Shown: positions 56,303-64,000, numbered from the stretch's first letter. The stretch: 64,000 nucleotides of DNA from Promethearchaeota archaeon (GCA_019057865.1 JAHLWP010000019.1:1-64000), one strand, 5' to 3'. Notes: generated from the letters alone by a model not told the origin. Numbers and translations: made by a program.

Positions 56303-56551
56303 ATGCAGAAAAAAATAGATGATTTCATTCTCAATAACTCCGACAAAAAGTATGAATTATTGATGCCTTTAGAAGATGATTGCCCCCTTTTAAATAAACA
56401 CCGATTCAATATTATAAATTATTATACCAGAAAAAACAATAATAAAAAACATCTAGTTGATTGGAGAATCTGCATAAATTGTGAACATTTTGTAGGGCAG
56501 GCAAAGATACATAAAGGCTGGCCAAAAATTGCATGTTCATTAAAAGAATAA
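56303..56551 (+). CDS. Small cysteine-containing hypothetical protein
   Basis: 82 aa, divergent from the type IIG gene. Cys27 (DDCPLLNKHRF), CINCEHFVGQ (Cys57, Cys60) and a final Cys79 could bind a metal. TATAAATAATTTT about 27 bases before ATG 56303 looks like a promoter, supporting a real gene. Function unknown; possibly a control protein for the divergent restriction enzyme, which is only a positional guess. Confidence 0.5.
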   Translation: MQKKIDDFILNNSDKKYELLMPLEDDCPLLNKHRFNIINYYTRKNNNKKHLVDWRICINCEHFVGQAKIHKGWPKIACSLKE

Positions 56552-56628
56552 CAATTCTTTAAAAATCCAAGTGTGTTGTTATTTTATATTTAAAATTATA
56601 CTATAGATCTTTTTCTAATAGATATATA

Positions 56629-56742
56629 TATTCTTTCAGTATTTTCATTAGGAAATCAATATTGATACAAATACAGATTTATACCTAAAATATAAGTCGG
56701 TCTATTCAAGATACGTATAGGAAAAAGTTCATGGCATTATCT
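56629..56742. repeat. Repeat R2, right copy
   Basis: Matches 44714-44825 over ~112 bases with scattered substitutions (TTAGGAAATCAAT, TTTATACCTAAAAT, GTCGGTCTATTCAAGATACG). It lies in the 56552-56986 gap, which otherwise has only a third decayed copy. Confidence 0.8.
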
Positions 56743-56803
56743 TTTTCAAATTTCAAAAAAATCTATAGCTTTACCGATATAAATACTAAGTATAAATAGT
56801 AGG

Positions 56804-56873
56804 AATATTGATAGATATACATATTTATACCGAAACAATATTCAATCTATTCAAAATATGCATAATTTTTCTC
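56804..56873. repeat. Repeat R2, degenerate third copy
   Basis: AATATTGATAGATATACATA, TTTATACC and TCTATTCAAAATATGCATA align to the middle of R2 with more mismatches. Confidence 0.5.
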
Positions 56874-56986
56874 AAATTCCGATAAATAACTTTAGACCTC
56901 CGTGTATACCTAAAAAAATAGAAATATGTGAACTTTGTTCTCAATAAGTGCAGAGCCCATTATGTTTCAATATTTTCATTTGGAAA

Positions 56987-58393
56987 TTAAATAATATTAT
57001 TATAAGCTAAAATAAGTAGAATAAAACATTCAATAAATTCTGTATCATTAAAAATCCCTAATTTCTGTACCTCTCCAATAATAGAATTTTCAAATGCAAA
57101 AATGATGTTTGAATTAGTATTATGTATATCTGTTAAAAATTCTGACAACTTTTCTCCTTGTTCTACTAAAGAAATTGCTATACCTGGCTTTTCCCCTTCA
57201 TCAATAAAAATGTTTTTCATTATCTTCTTAATATTTTCTTTAATTAATTCAATAGATAATGGATAATTGAAAGCATTAAGCAAAATAACCTCGTTTTCGT
57301 GTTTTTGCATTAATTCATTTAATTTGTTTAATTTTTCTTTAATGGATGAAGGAATCCGATCCCAAATAGCATTAAATAGGGGTGATAATTTATCTTTGTC
57401 TTTAAATATATCTAATACTCTTGCTGGTAAATATAGTGAAAGACTTTGATTGGATTCTCCAATGGGTTCAAGATATCTTAGATCTTTGAGAGAAATTGAA
57501 TCTATATAGTCTACTCTTTTATATAATGTTCTAGTAATCAATCGGTTGAATAAATTTGCTGCATTGGGTGATAATTGAATCATAATTTCAAGAAAGTGCA
57601 AAAAATCACGATCTTCCATCAATTTAAAATGGAAAAAAACTTGCTTTAAAACTTCTTCAAGCTCTTCATCTGGAACTATATTTTTAAGCTCTTCAACTGT
57701 TATATCTAAAATTGCCTTTAGTGTTGTTTCAGCAATTCTTAGAGTTCTATGATATGAAATTCTGGAATAATTAAATTCTCTGCCCACATACATTTGTAAA
57801 ATCGACGTTAACATCCTTTTATTAAAAACTAACTGATTTTTAAAGGTATTACCCTCCTTTTTTATATTTCTTATCAAATAACCTTGAATAATTCTGTGAA
57901 TATCTATATTTCCAAAAGGAGTTCCAGTAAAGTATGCTTCTCTCAGAATATAATCCATTTTATCTACATCAATTGGTCCGTTTATTAAATGCCCAATGTC
58001 ATGGTTGTTAATCCTTAAACCTTCTATTAAAGTAGCAACATTATCTATCTTTATTTTTTCATCTTCAAAGCTATTAATAATTTTAAAGATTTTTTTAAAA
58101 TAATTATTAGGATTTAAATCTAATCCATGAAATTCTTTTAATTCTATAAAAATATCCTTCCCAAGGATTATATTTGCGGTCCTTGCTTCGTGTTTTGGTA
58201 GGATTTTAATTATATTGGGAAAAATGGGCAATAATTTACTTTTAATATCACCAAAAATATTTTCTCCGATATGAGAAAAAGGATAATGCCCTATATCATG
58301 TAACAATGCAGCAATAATATTAGTAGTTACAGCATTAGAGGTGTATATGGAATCAGTTTTTAGAATAGCAGCAACTAAGTTTGAATTAAGCAA
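56987..58393 (-). CDS. HD-domain phosphohydrolase, 5'-truncated
   Basis: 468 aa. IIAALLHDIGHYPFSHIGEN supplies the HD pair at residues 32-33 and a later His; GPIDVDKMDYILREAYFTGTPFG is the Asp-containing segment of SAMHD1-type dNTPases. Members normally have ~60 residues more in front, including an HTRFEHS motif that gives the first metal-binding His; here the frame starts at 58393 just before the HD motif. Upstream DNA belongs to a different, plus-strand broken gene, so the front has been lost at a rearrangement junction. Probably inactive. Intact relatives hydrolyse dNTPs to starve phage. Confidence 0.65.
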   Translation of the reverse strand: MLNSNLVAAILKTDSIYTSNAVTTNIIAALLHDIGHYPFSHIGENIFGDIKSKLLPIFPNIIKILPKHEARTANIILGKDIFIELKEFHGLDLNPNNYFKKIFKIINSFEDEKIKIDNVATLIEGLRINNHDIGHLINGPIDVDKMDYILREAYFTGTPFGNIDIHRIIQGYLIRNIKKEGNTFKNQLVFNKRMLTSILQMYVGREFNYSRISYHRTLRIAETTLKAILDITVEELKNIVPDEELEEVLKQVFFHFKLMEDRDFLHFLEIMIQLSPNAANLFNRLITRTLYKRVDYIDSISLKDLRYLEPIGESNQSLSLYLPARVLDIFKDKDKLSPLFNAIWDRIPSSIKEKLNKLNELMQKHENEVILLNAFNYPLSIELIKENIKKIMKNIFIDEGEKPGIAISLVEQGEKLSEFLTDIHNTNSNIIFAFENSIIGEVQKLGIFNDTEFIECFILLILAYNNII

Positions 58394-58784
58394 ACTTAAT
58401 TCAAAAGACTTAGAAAAATTCTGTAATACCTTTCGTCTAAAAATAAGTAAATCAGATATACTATTGCAGGATATATTAGTAGATAGAATTGACTTTCAAA
58501 ATGGTAGGAATTGTAAAATAGCTTTTAAATTAATAGGCATAGATTTACCTGGAATTGATAATACTTTGTGGCAAAGTATCTTCGATGTAAAAAAAAAGGA
58601 AGCATTATGAATTTAAGGCATAGAATTGTTCATACTGGACAAAAAGTAATGTTATCTTACGAATTTACATTCGAGGAGGTTAAAAAAAAAAATAATTGAC
58701 TTGATATCTTATGTATCAAGATTGGAAAACTTAAAAAATAGTTTAAATCTACAAGAGAGAACTATAGTTACTATTTTTGATTAA
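58341..58784 (+). pseudogene. Broken HEPN-type gene (two frameshifts)
   Basis: Frame 1 (58341-58610) reads KFELSKLNSKDLEKFCNTF and IFDVKKKEAL, then stops. Frame 2 continues from ATG 58608 with NLRHRIVHTGQKV, an R-x3-VH HEPN motif, and stops at an A run (58681-58692). Frame 3 finishes with IIDLISYVSRLENLKNSL and TAA at 58782-58784. Together they form a recognisable RiboL-PSP/MAE_28990-like C-terminus, so I call one gene with two frameshifts. Its left end overlaps the truncated HD gene. Confidence 0.55.
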
Positions 58785-58785
58785 A

Positions 58786-59028
58786 TTATTCACTTTTCTT
58801 CTTATTCGCAAAAATTTCATATAAATTTCTACAAACTTTCTTAGCATTTCTTCTTGATATTTCGTTCATAGGCCAAGGGGTCTTTTCAGTTCGCTTATAA
58901 CTTGTCCCATCTTTTTTATTAACAGTAAAAATTTTAATTGATTTTCCCATTATGAATTGTTTTGCTTTCTCAGTATATTTTAACTCGCATTGTTTTAGAA
59001 ATTCCTTTTTGATTATTCTTTCCATCAT
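58786..59028 (-). CDS. Small basic protein of unknown function
   Basis: 80 aa, strongly basic (FLKQCELKYTEKAKQFIMGK, SRRNAKKVCRNLYEIFANKK). No family recognised. It lies 64 bases downstream of the Argonaute gene on the same strand and is probably the last gene of that cluster. ATG 59028, with a second ATG one codon later. Confidence 0.45.
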   Translation of the reverse strand: MMERIIKKEFLKQCELKYTEKAKQFIMGKSIKIFTVNKKDGTSYKRTEKTPWPMNEISRRNAKKVCRNLYEIFANKKKSE

Positions 59029-59092
59029 TAAATGAATTCTACTTTTAAGTATTTAAATTTCTAGGAGTATGTAATTAGTAAAAAAAAGATCT

Positions 59093-59461
59093 TCACATAA
59101 AAAATCGATATTGTTTAGGTAAATTTTGAATTTTTCTTGCTCTTGCTTCTTCTAGGATTATTCCGACTCTGTGTGATACTTTCAATGTTATATGATATTT
59201 ACTACAAAATTCAGCATTATTCCAATCTAATTTGGAGAAAGCCATAATTTCAGTTAATAACTGATCATAAGTGGAATCACATTCAAATAATTTAATAGAG
59301 AGAGGCGTAGGCACATGAGCACCAACATATGTATTTAAGGCAGGAACAAACCCAGAAGTATAAAGCAAATGCTCATTATTTGAGATTGATATAACTGTCC
59401 CTCTTACAACTGGATATTGTTCATCTGTATAAAATCTAACACCTTTTTGAAATAGAAACAA
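59093..59461 (-). CDS. Argonaute PIWI domain, C-terminal part after a frameshift
   Basis: 122 aa continuing the Argonaute at 59436-60368 in another frame. RFYTDEQYPVVRGTVISIS, LLYTSGFVPALNTYVGAHVPTPLSI and FSKLDWNNAEFCSKYHITLKVSHRVGIIL follow the last third of a PIWI domain exactly (normally GTHxPxPL and WN...P.T...A.R). The join needs one A less in the A5 run at 59444-59448. At the last catalytic position HRVG replaces the usual Asp. The overlap with the first part is 26 bases. Confidence 0.75.
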   Translation of the reverse strand: MFLFQKGVRFYTDEQYPVVRGTVISISNNEHLLYTSGFVPALNTYVGAHVPTPLSIKLFECDSTYDQLLTEIMAFSKLDWNNAEFCSKYHITLKVSHRVGIILEEARARKIQNLPKQYRFFM

Positions 59462-60368
59462 AGTTTCGATTAGGGATATCTTTCGTTGCTTCCATAAAAC
59501 CTCTCAATTCTTCTTTTTGAAATTCAGTAGATTTATGAATAACAATCCTTTGAGGATCTTGCCCCATATGATTATTATATTCGTTTATGATTTCTTCCAT
59601 TAATGCTTGGGCTTGAATTTCATCAAGATGAGGATTTCTATCTTGGTTGAAGTTCCATGGAAATGGTTGTCCACGCAAAACATAACTACGGCCTGTATGC
59701 ATAAAAATCTGTGCCATGCTAACTCCCATTAATCCCCCTTGAGCAATATTGTCGGGATAAAAGTCTATTCCAGCATAACAAGTTCCAAGATATAAATCTA
59801 TAACTTTCCAAGGAATTCCTGTGGCCTTATAATAAAGTCCAACTGAAAAATTCCATGCAACCATTGATGGATCTTGTGTTTCTCCTTCTTCCTGAATCCA
59901 AGTCCTTTCGGTAACTAATTGAGTGGGTGTTCTATATTTCAAACCTATAGTTTTAATAATGTTGTGAAAATCAAGATCTCCACCACTCATTTGAGCTGCT
60001 AAAATGGATTTATCACTAAAAGTTCTTTTAACAAATTTAACTATATGTGTTTTCTTACCATGCTTTTGAAAATGGCTCAATTCCTCTTTTAACACGGCTA
60101 ATAAGATTATATGTGATGGTGGCTCTCTAACAATCATAGCTTTTAATTTATTCTCAAAAAGGTTAATAAATTCTTGCCCCATTTCAATTCGGGAGGGTTT
60201 ATTAAGGCAATTTTTAAACTCTTTTCTGGTAATAATATCTTCCCAAGTATTTGATAATATTATTTTACAATTAATCTTTGAAATTTGATAATAATAAATT
60301 AGGTAAAGTTTAATTTGATAATAAATTAGGTAAAGTTTAATTTTTATTGAAGGATGATTAAGAATCAT
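59436..60368 (-). CDS. Short prokaryotic Argonaute (MID and PIWI start), frameshifted
   Basis: 310 aa. After an unusual N-terminus made of a tandem repeat, MID-like sequence follows (HIILLAVLKEELSHFQKHG, HNIIKTIGLKYRTPTQLVTER), then PIWI: VAWNFSVGLYYKATGIPWKVIDL, CYAGIDF with the first Asp (~199), GVSMAQIF, and RIVIHKSTEFQKEE. Active Argonautes have HRD or similar where this has HKST, so the slicer tetrad is incomplete; it would bind guide and target only. Short pAgos pair with SIR2/TIR-APAZ effectors, but none is adjacent. ATG 60368 overlaps the TGA of a 49-aa ORF as ATGA, supporting this start. It sits in a cluster with a methyltransferase and nuclease. Confidence 0.75.
   Translation of the reverse strand: MILNHPSIKIKLYLIYYQIKLYLIYYYQISKINCKIILSNTWEDIITRKEFKNCLNKPSRIEMGQEFINLFENKLKAMIVREPPSHIILLAVLKEELSHFQKHGKKTHIVKFVKRTFSDKSILAAQMSGGDLDFHNIIKTIGLKYRTPTQLVTERTWIQEEGETQDPSMVAWNFSVGLYYKATGIPWKVIDLYLGTCYAGIDFYPDNIAQGGLMGVSMAQIFMHTGRSYVLRGQPFPWNFNQDRNPHLDEIQAQALMEEIINEYNNHMGQDPQRIVIHKSTEFQKEELRGFMEATKDIPNRNFVSISKRC
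60290..60343. repeat. Tandem repeat in the Argonaute 5' end
   Basis: Two ~27-base units (GATAATAAATTAGG, TAAAGTTTAATTT) in frame, giving a repeated IKLYLIYY peptide near the N-terminus of the Argonaute. Confidence 0.7.
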
Positions 60369-60514
60369 GCACTAATGAATTCATCCATTTGAATTAATAT
60401 TTTTTCAATTTGAGTTTTAATTTCTTTATTCAACTTTTCAAATTGAGGCATTTCAATCAAATTTTTGATAATTAAAAACCAATTTCTAACTTTAGTTTCA
60501 ATTTCTTCAAACAT
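60365..60514 (-). CDS. 49-aa ORF translationally coupled to the Argonaute
   Basis: Starts ATG 60514 and encodes an amphipathic helical peptide (MFEEIETKVRNWFLIIKNLI, QFEKLNKEIKTQIEKIL) ending in TGA that overlaps the Argonaute ATG (ATGA). The overlap and lack of frame breaks argue for a real gene although it is short. It might be a small partner of the Argonaute or of the R-M system. No family is recognised. Confidence 0.5.
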   Translation of the reverse strand: MFEEIETKVRNWFLIIKNLIEMPQFEKLNKEIKTQIEKILIQMDEFISA

Positions 60515-60617
60515 TTTACTTTTGAATAAAAATGAGTTTATAATTATTATTAATCTAAATATTTAATTTACGATCTTTTTAGAAATTGAAATGGAATAAA
60601 TTACCCGTGTTATACTA

Positions 60618-61547
60618 TTATTTATTCAGGAATTTATCAATTTTTAACTGGTTTTTAATTTCTTTAATTCTCATTTTAGCTAAATTAACAAATTCTTGAG
60701 ATATTTCATATCCAACATAATGCCTATTAAGTTCTATTGCTGCAAGTGCTGTTGTGCCACTCCCCATAAATGGATCTAAAATTATATCCCCCTTATATGT
60801 GTAAAATTCAATTAATCGACGAGGAAGCTCTATAGGAAAAGGTGCTGGATGGCCAATTTTTTTAGCAGAAACAGCAGGGAAAGTCCAGATTGATTTTGAC
60901 CATTCAACAAAATCCGACTTCTCAATAGTATTCATTTTTTCACATTTTTCAAGTTTATTTGTAATTTTTGAGAAGATTAAAATATATTCATGCACGTCTC
61001 TGAGACATGGATTACTAGCTGAAGCAAATGATCCCCAAGCAGTTGATACTCCTGCTGAGGCACTTTTATTCCAAATAATCTCGCCCCGCATATGAAAACC
61101 AATTTTATGCATTATATCAATTATATATGCATGGAGGGGAATGTATGGTTTTCTGCCAACGTTTGCGATATTTATTGCAGCTCTGCCACCAAGTACAAGA
61201 ACTCTCCATGTCTCTTCAAAAACTTCTTTAAGTAGAATTAAATATTCTTTAAGAGTTAAATCGTCATCATAATCTTTTGTAACATTATATGGCGGAGAAG
61301 TAATCATAAGATGAACAGAATTATCTGGTAAAAGATTCATCTTTTTACTGTCTCCCTGAATTATATGATTCAAAACATTTGATGGTATTGATTTGGATTT
61401 ATCAATGTATTTGACTTTTCGAGGTTTAGGAAAATTTTGGTATAGTTTAGAATTATAGAATTGAGATGAATCGTGGCTTTCACGTTTAGAAACACCAAAT
61501 GAGCTAGTTTTGCTCCCTTTCTGTGAAGAATTGTTTTCATTTGCCAT
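60618..61547 (-). CDS. Beta-class site-specific DNA methyltransferase (N6-adenine or N4-cytosine)
   Basis: 309 aa. The catalytic motif comes first: TSPPYNVTKDYDDDL (~83-97), then FHMRGEIIWNKSASAG, and the SAM-binding DPFMGSGTTALAAIELN (~252-268) followed by YVGYEIS at the end. This order is the beta class; SPPY occurs in N4-cytosine and some N6-adenine enzymes, so base specificity is open. A 50-residue basic N-terminus precedes. The restriction endonuclease gene is directly upstream (36 bases), forming a type II R-M pair; ATG 61547. Confidence 0.88.
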   Translation of the reverse strand: MANENNSSQKGSKTSSFGVSKRESHDSSQFYNSKLYQNFPKPRKVKYIDKSKSIPSNVLNHIIQGDSKKMNLLPDNSVHLMITSPPYNVTKDYDDDLTLKEYLILLKEVFEETWRVLVLGGRAAINIANVGRKPYIPLHAYIIDIMHKIGFHMRGEIIWNKSASAGVSTAWGSFASASNPCLRDVHEYILIFSKITNKLEKCEKMNTIEKSDFVEWSKSIWTFPAVSAKKIGHPAPFPIELPRRLIEFYTYKGDIILDPFMGSGTTALAAIELNRHYVGYEISQEFVNLAKMRIKEIKNQLKIDKFLNK

Positions 61548-61583
61548 TATTATTATATTACCATGAAAACTATATAAAATTCA

Positions 61584-62498
61584 CTAATAAGATGTTAATT
61601 CTCTAAAGGCTTTTTTTTCATCTCTTATTAATCTTAAAAATTCTTCTGCCTTTTCTTCATAAGTGCTTTTTTTATCTGCAAGTTCGATTATCTTTCCTAG
61701 TTCTTCATTACTTTTCATACTTGAAAAGAAATTATAGGTTTTTGAAAGTATTTTTTCAATATATATTCTTAATTGTTCATAATTATCAAATCTGTAGAAT
61801 CCATTTTTCTTGGTTGATTTGATATTCCGTTCTTTATTTGATATAGGTAGCGGGTTAATAGAACAAAATCCTTGAATAATACCTGCAGTTTTTAAATGAT
61901 CAACTTTATCATAATATGTATTTGTAATGGGTGTATTTCCCATAACAATGATAGGAATTCTAGATGCTTTAAAACTTGAAACCCTAATATTAATACTCTT
62001 TCCAATAGCTTTTAGCATTGAATCCGAACGCAATAGTCCAGGGTTCCCTTGATGGGACATATAATCACCAATACATTCTAAAATGATTTCAGATCCCTGT
62101 TTTGTATATTGCCAATTCCAAACAAGAGACATTTTTACCTCAATTATTAATAAAATATCTTTTGGTTCTAATTCTCTTTGATTTTTTTTTGAAATTACTA
62201 CATCTGCGGGTGATTTGGATGTTAGTGCTATATCTTCACATATTGCATCATTAACTGCATAAAGTCCTTTTTCATTAACTATTCCACTTATTAGATCTGC
62301 AGTAAATTTTTCTGTAAATTTACCAATTAAAGAATTTCTACTTTGAAGTGTTGCTTTTTTACCTTTATAGCCTTTTGGCCAATAGGCTAAATATTTATTA
62401 TCTTTAGAAATATAAAATAACTGCTCTGGAGTAGCAAATTCTTCTAAAGTCTTTGTAAAAAATCTTATCTCTGTGTCTTTATTCCATAAGCCTGTCAA
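61584..62498 (-). CDS. Type II restriction endonuclease (PD-(D/E)xK)
   Basis: 304 aa. The nuclease centre is SPADVVISKKN (Asp ~99) followed by ILLIIEVKMSLVWNW (Glu-x-Lys ~119-121), the PD...D-x(n)-ExK pattern. Helical segments elsewhere are charged and the C-terminus is a coiled coil (SNEELGKIIELADKKSTYEEKAEEF). It sits immediately upstream of the beta-class methyltransferase, which would protect the same site. TTG 62498 is the only start before an in-frame stop. The recognition site cannot be deduced. Confidence 0.75.
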   Translation of the reverse strand: MTGLWNKDTEIRFFTKTLEEFATPEQLFYISKDNKYLAYWPKGYKGKKATLQSRNSLIGKFTEKFTADLISGIVNEKGLYAVNDAICEDIALTSKSPADVVISKKNQRELEPKDILLIIEVKMSLVWNWQYTKQGSEIILECIGDYMSHQGNPGLLRSDSMLKAIGKSINIRVSSFKASRIPIIVMGNTPITNTYYDKVDHLKTAGIIQGFCSINPLPISNKERNIKSTKKNGFYRFDNYEQLRIYIEKILSKTYNFFSSMKSNEELGKIIELADKKSTYEEKAEEFLRLIRDEKKAFRELTSY

Positions 62499-62655
62499 TA
62501 TTTAAAACCATGAAATTTTGTTTTTCTTGAATAATAATATTTTATTTAATTATAAATTGTTTTATTAAATAAAAAATGACATTAAATCCTCTATTGATTT
62601 AAACAATTAGCTAAATCCTTTATTGAGTAGGGGGTATCTAAAAAATTTAATCTTT

Positions 62656-63441
62656 TTAATAATGAAAGTGTTTTTGATCTTCTTTTATTACCTTATTAAT
62701 AAAGTGTTTCATTAGTTTTTCAGTAATTCCTTTTATTTTAATAAATTTCCAATATTTTGATAAAAGTTTTTCCTTGTAGAATTTTTCACGAATATAATAA
62801 ATTATAGCATTATCAATTATTTTAAGAATTGTTTGGTTCCATTCATGGTCTAAATATTTATTAAGCTCGATTCTGTTTACAATTTCATATGAACATTTGA
62901 ATATTTGTAAAAATTTATTAATTGATTCATTTTGATTATTATAGAAATACATTAAGGTATTTTCTCTGTCCATTGGTATAATTAAATCTGGCAATAGAAA
63001 GTGTAGCGCTTTTGCATTTGAAACTAATTTTGCAGTGCTAACCATTAAATCAAGTTTTTTATATACTCGTTTTAATTTATCTAAGATAAATTTGAGATCA
63101 TGAGCAGAGGATAGTCCTGTTAATTGAAATTCTGATAAGTCAATAATATGTTCTTTTATTGATTGAATATTTGAAGAAAATTCATTAAATGGTCTTATTA
63201 TTGCTCTTCTTTGATTCATATTCCAAGAAATTAAAGTTATATAAATCAAACCTATAAAGGATTCAAATTTTTCTGTATTGAGTAAATTTTCAATGGGATT
63301 CTGCTTTCTCTCTGACATTAATAATTTATAAAAGTAAAAATCTGCGTCTTTTCTATAGCCCCAAATATTAAATTTCTTAATTAAATCATGAATATGATTA
63401 ACTAAGAAATCTACTTTTTTCTCTAATTTTTCATTTAACAT
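62656..63441 (-). CDS. Unknown protein upstream of the R-M/Argonaute cluster
   Basis: 261 aa, mostly helical. The conserved-looking part AKLVSNAKALHFLLPDLIIPMDRENTLMYFYNN (SKALHxL.PD..P.D) is seen in small proteins next to restriction systems, but its role is not known to me. N-terminal ~60 residues are a coil (LEKKVDFLVNHIHDLIKKF). It is the first of six minus-strand genes (63441 down to 58786) that could be one transcript, with a 157-base gap to the nuclease gene. ATG 63441. Confidence 0.5.
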   Translation of the reverse strand: MLNEKLEKKVDFLVNHIHDLIKKFNIWGYRKDADFYFYKLLMSERKQNPIENLLNTEKFESFIGLIYITLISWNMNQRRAIIRPFNEFSSNIQSIKEHIIDLSEFQLTGLSSAHDLKFILDKLKRVYKKLDLMVSTAKLVSNAKALHFLLPDLIIPMDRENTLMYFYNNQNESINKFLQIFKCSYEIVNRIELNKYLDHEWNQTILKIIDNAIIYYIREKFYKEKLLSKYWKFIKIKGITEKLMKHFINKVIKEDQKHFHY

Positions 63442-63707
63442 GATAATCTGATCTTAGTAAATTTGAATTTTAAAATCAAGATTTAATAATTTTTTTTTAG
63501 AATTATTTTACCATATGATATACAGATTTTTAAAAAATATTCTAGAATTAAATTAAAAGTAAGTTCATTCATTAAGAATAAAACATATAATGGAAATTAT
63601 TATTATCTTAATTTATTATAAGAAAAATATAGGGGTATACACCAAAAAATTTATAAATAATATAAAGTAATACAGCGGAGTTTTATTTCAGAATAATTTA
63701 GGTAGTA

Positions 63708-63797
63708 GTTAATTGGATTACTTTTGGCAATAACTTTCAAATTTTATTGATTAAGTAAAGAATAAGTTTTTTTAAATTATATCGGTTATTTCACGAA
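63708..63797 (+). repeat. AB element, right-end fragment (copy 4)
   Basis: The last ~90 bases of the AB element (GTTAATTGGATTACTTTTGG to CGGTTATTTCACGAA), with a few changes; motif A and the stem-loop are absent. The rest of 63442-64000 is AT-rich and holds only a gene fragment on the minus strand. Confidence 0.85.
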
Positions 63798-63975
63798 TAC
63801 ATGCTAAATATTCTGTTTTGTACATAGAATCCCTTCCTATTTTTTTGATTGTTCTTATTTTAGTAGCATAAAATCTTCTTTTAATATTGAATGAAAGGTC
63901 TAATCTTATTTTTAAAATTCTAACTGTTTTACAAAATATTGGATAATAAGGGTCAAAACTATGAGTTATAAGTTT
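63772..63975 (-). pseudogene. Gene fragment at the window edge
   Basis: A 67-codon minus-strand frame without a good start (ITHSFDPYYPIFCKTVRIL, LSFNIKRRFYATKIRTIKKI, TEYLACIREITDII) begins after a TGA at 63976-63978. Its last eight codons lie inside the AB fragment, including motif B read as REIT. Likely the end of a broken gene truncated by insertion of the element. Confidence 0.35.
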
Positions 63976-64000
63976 TCATAACTAATTTAAATAATTTAAT

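Noticed and set aside
1..64000. Insertion sequences, transposases, tRNA or rRNA genes
   Set aside because: No DDE, HUH or serine/tyrosine recombinase motifs among the proteins, and no tRNA-like cloverleaf or rRNA segment was recognised by eye; a dedicated search could still find a tRNA.

Overview
The window is a strongly AT-rich archaeal segment. It opens with a conserved chromosomal anchor, the ribosomal genes rps13-rps4-rps11 in the order typical of archaea, preceded by the remains of an F420-hydrogenase/dehydrogenase beta-subunit (FrhB-like) gene. Low GC, non-ATG starts, TATA boxes about 25-30 bases ahead of start codons and the archaeal S13/S4/S11 lengths point to Archaea. An Asgard (Promethearchaeota/Lokiarchaeia-like) host is my best guess but is not proven by the sequence. 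The usual next genes (rpoD and so on) do not follow rps11; a large accessory region begins there.

From 2.4 kb to the end the window is almost entirely a defence island. 2.4-11.6 kb: a zinc-ribbon protein, a large unknown protein, a winged-helix regulator with palindromic operators, a DUF4238 protein, a HEPN-like protein, a Cap4-nuclease/STAND NTPase (Avs-like) and a zinc-dependent phospholipase-C-like protein. 11.6-27.2 kb: mostly one-gene units (AbiTii-like, a membrane protein, several HEPN-like proteins, a DnaQ-like exonuclease, a second STAND NTPase broken by a stop codon, a Schlafen AlbA_2 protein and an EVE-domain protein). 27.2-44.0 kb: a complete minus-strand type-1-like BREX operon, brxA-brxB-brxC-pglZ-brxL-pglX-pglX, with two full PglX methyltransferases. 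44.7-56.7 kb: a segment flanked by a ~112-bp direct repeat, carrying a frameshifted PD-(D/E)xK protein, a ComEC-like metallo-beta-lactamase, a wHTH regulator, a YwgA/Panacea-like protein, AbiJ, a SIR2 protein, two HEPN-type proteins and a type IIG restriction-modification enzyme. 57-63.4 kb: a 5'-truncated HD phosphohydrolase, a broken HEPN gene, and a minus-strand cluster with an unknown protein, a restriction endonuclease, a beta-class DNA methyltransferase, a 49-aa ORF, a catalytically degenerate Argonaute (MID-PIWI) split by a frameshift, and a small basic protein.

The most unusual feature is non-coding. A C-rich ~35-bp motif (A) occurs ten times in one orientation, usually just past the 3' end of a plus-strand defence gene. 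A second motif (B, AACGGTTATTTCACGAA and variants) also recurs. Three nearly identical ~355-bp elements have A at the left end and B at the right end and contain a stem-loop. Genes left of these elements are bounded by A; genes right of them tend to be bounded by B. This looks like a cassette-accumulating insertion system with two-ended hubs. It has no recognisable integron attC core and no recombinase in the window.

Many genes are interrupted: frameshifts in A runs, an in-frame TAA, 5' truncations, and conserved N-termini with a Shine-Dalgarno but CTG, ATA or ATT where a start codon should be. This is either a decaying defence graveyard or partly assembly error; each case is listed with its position.
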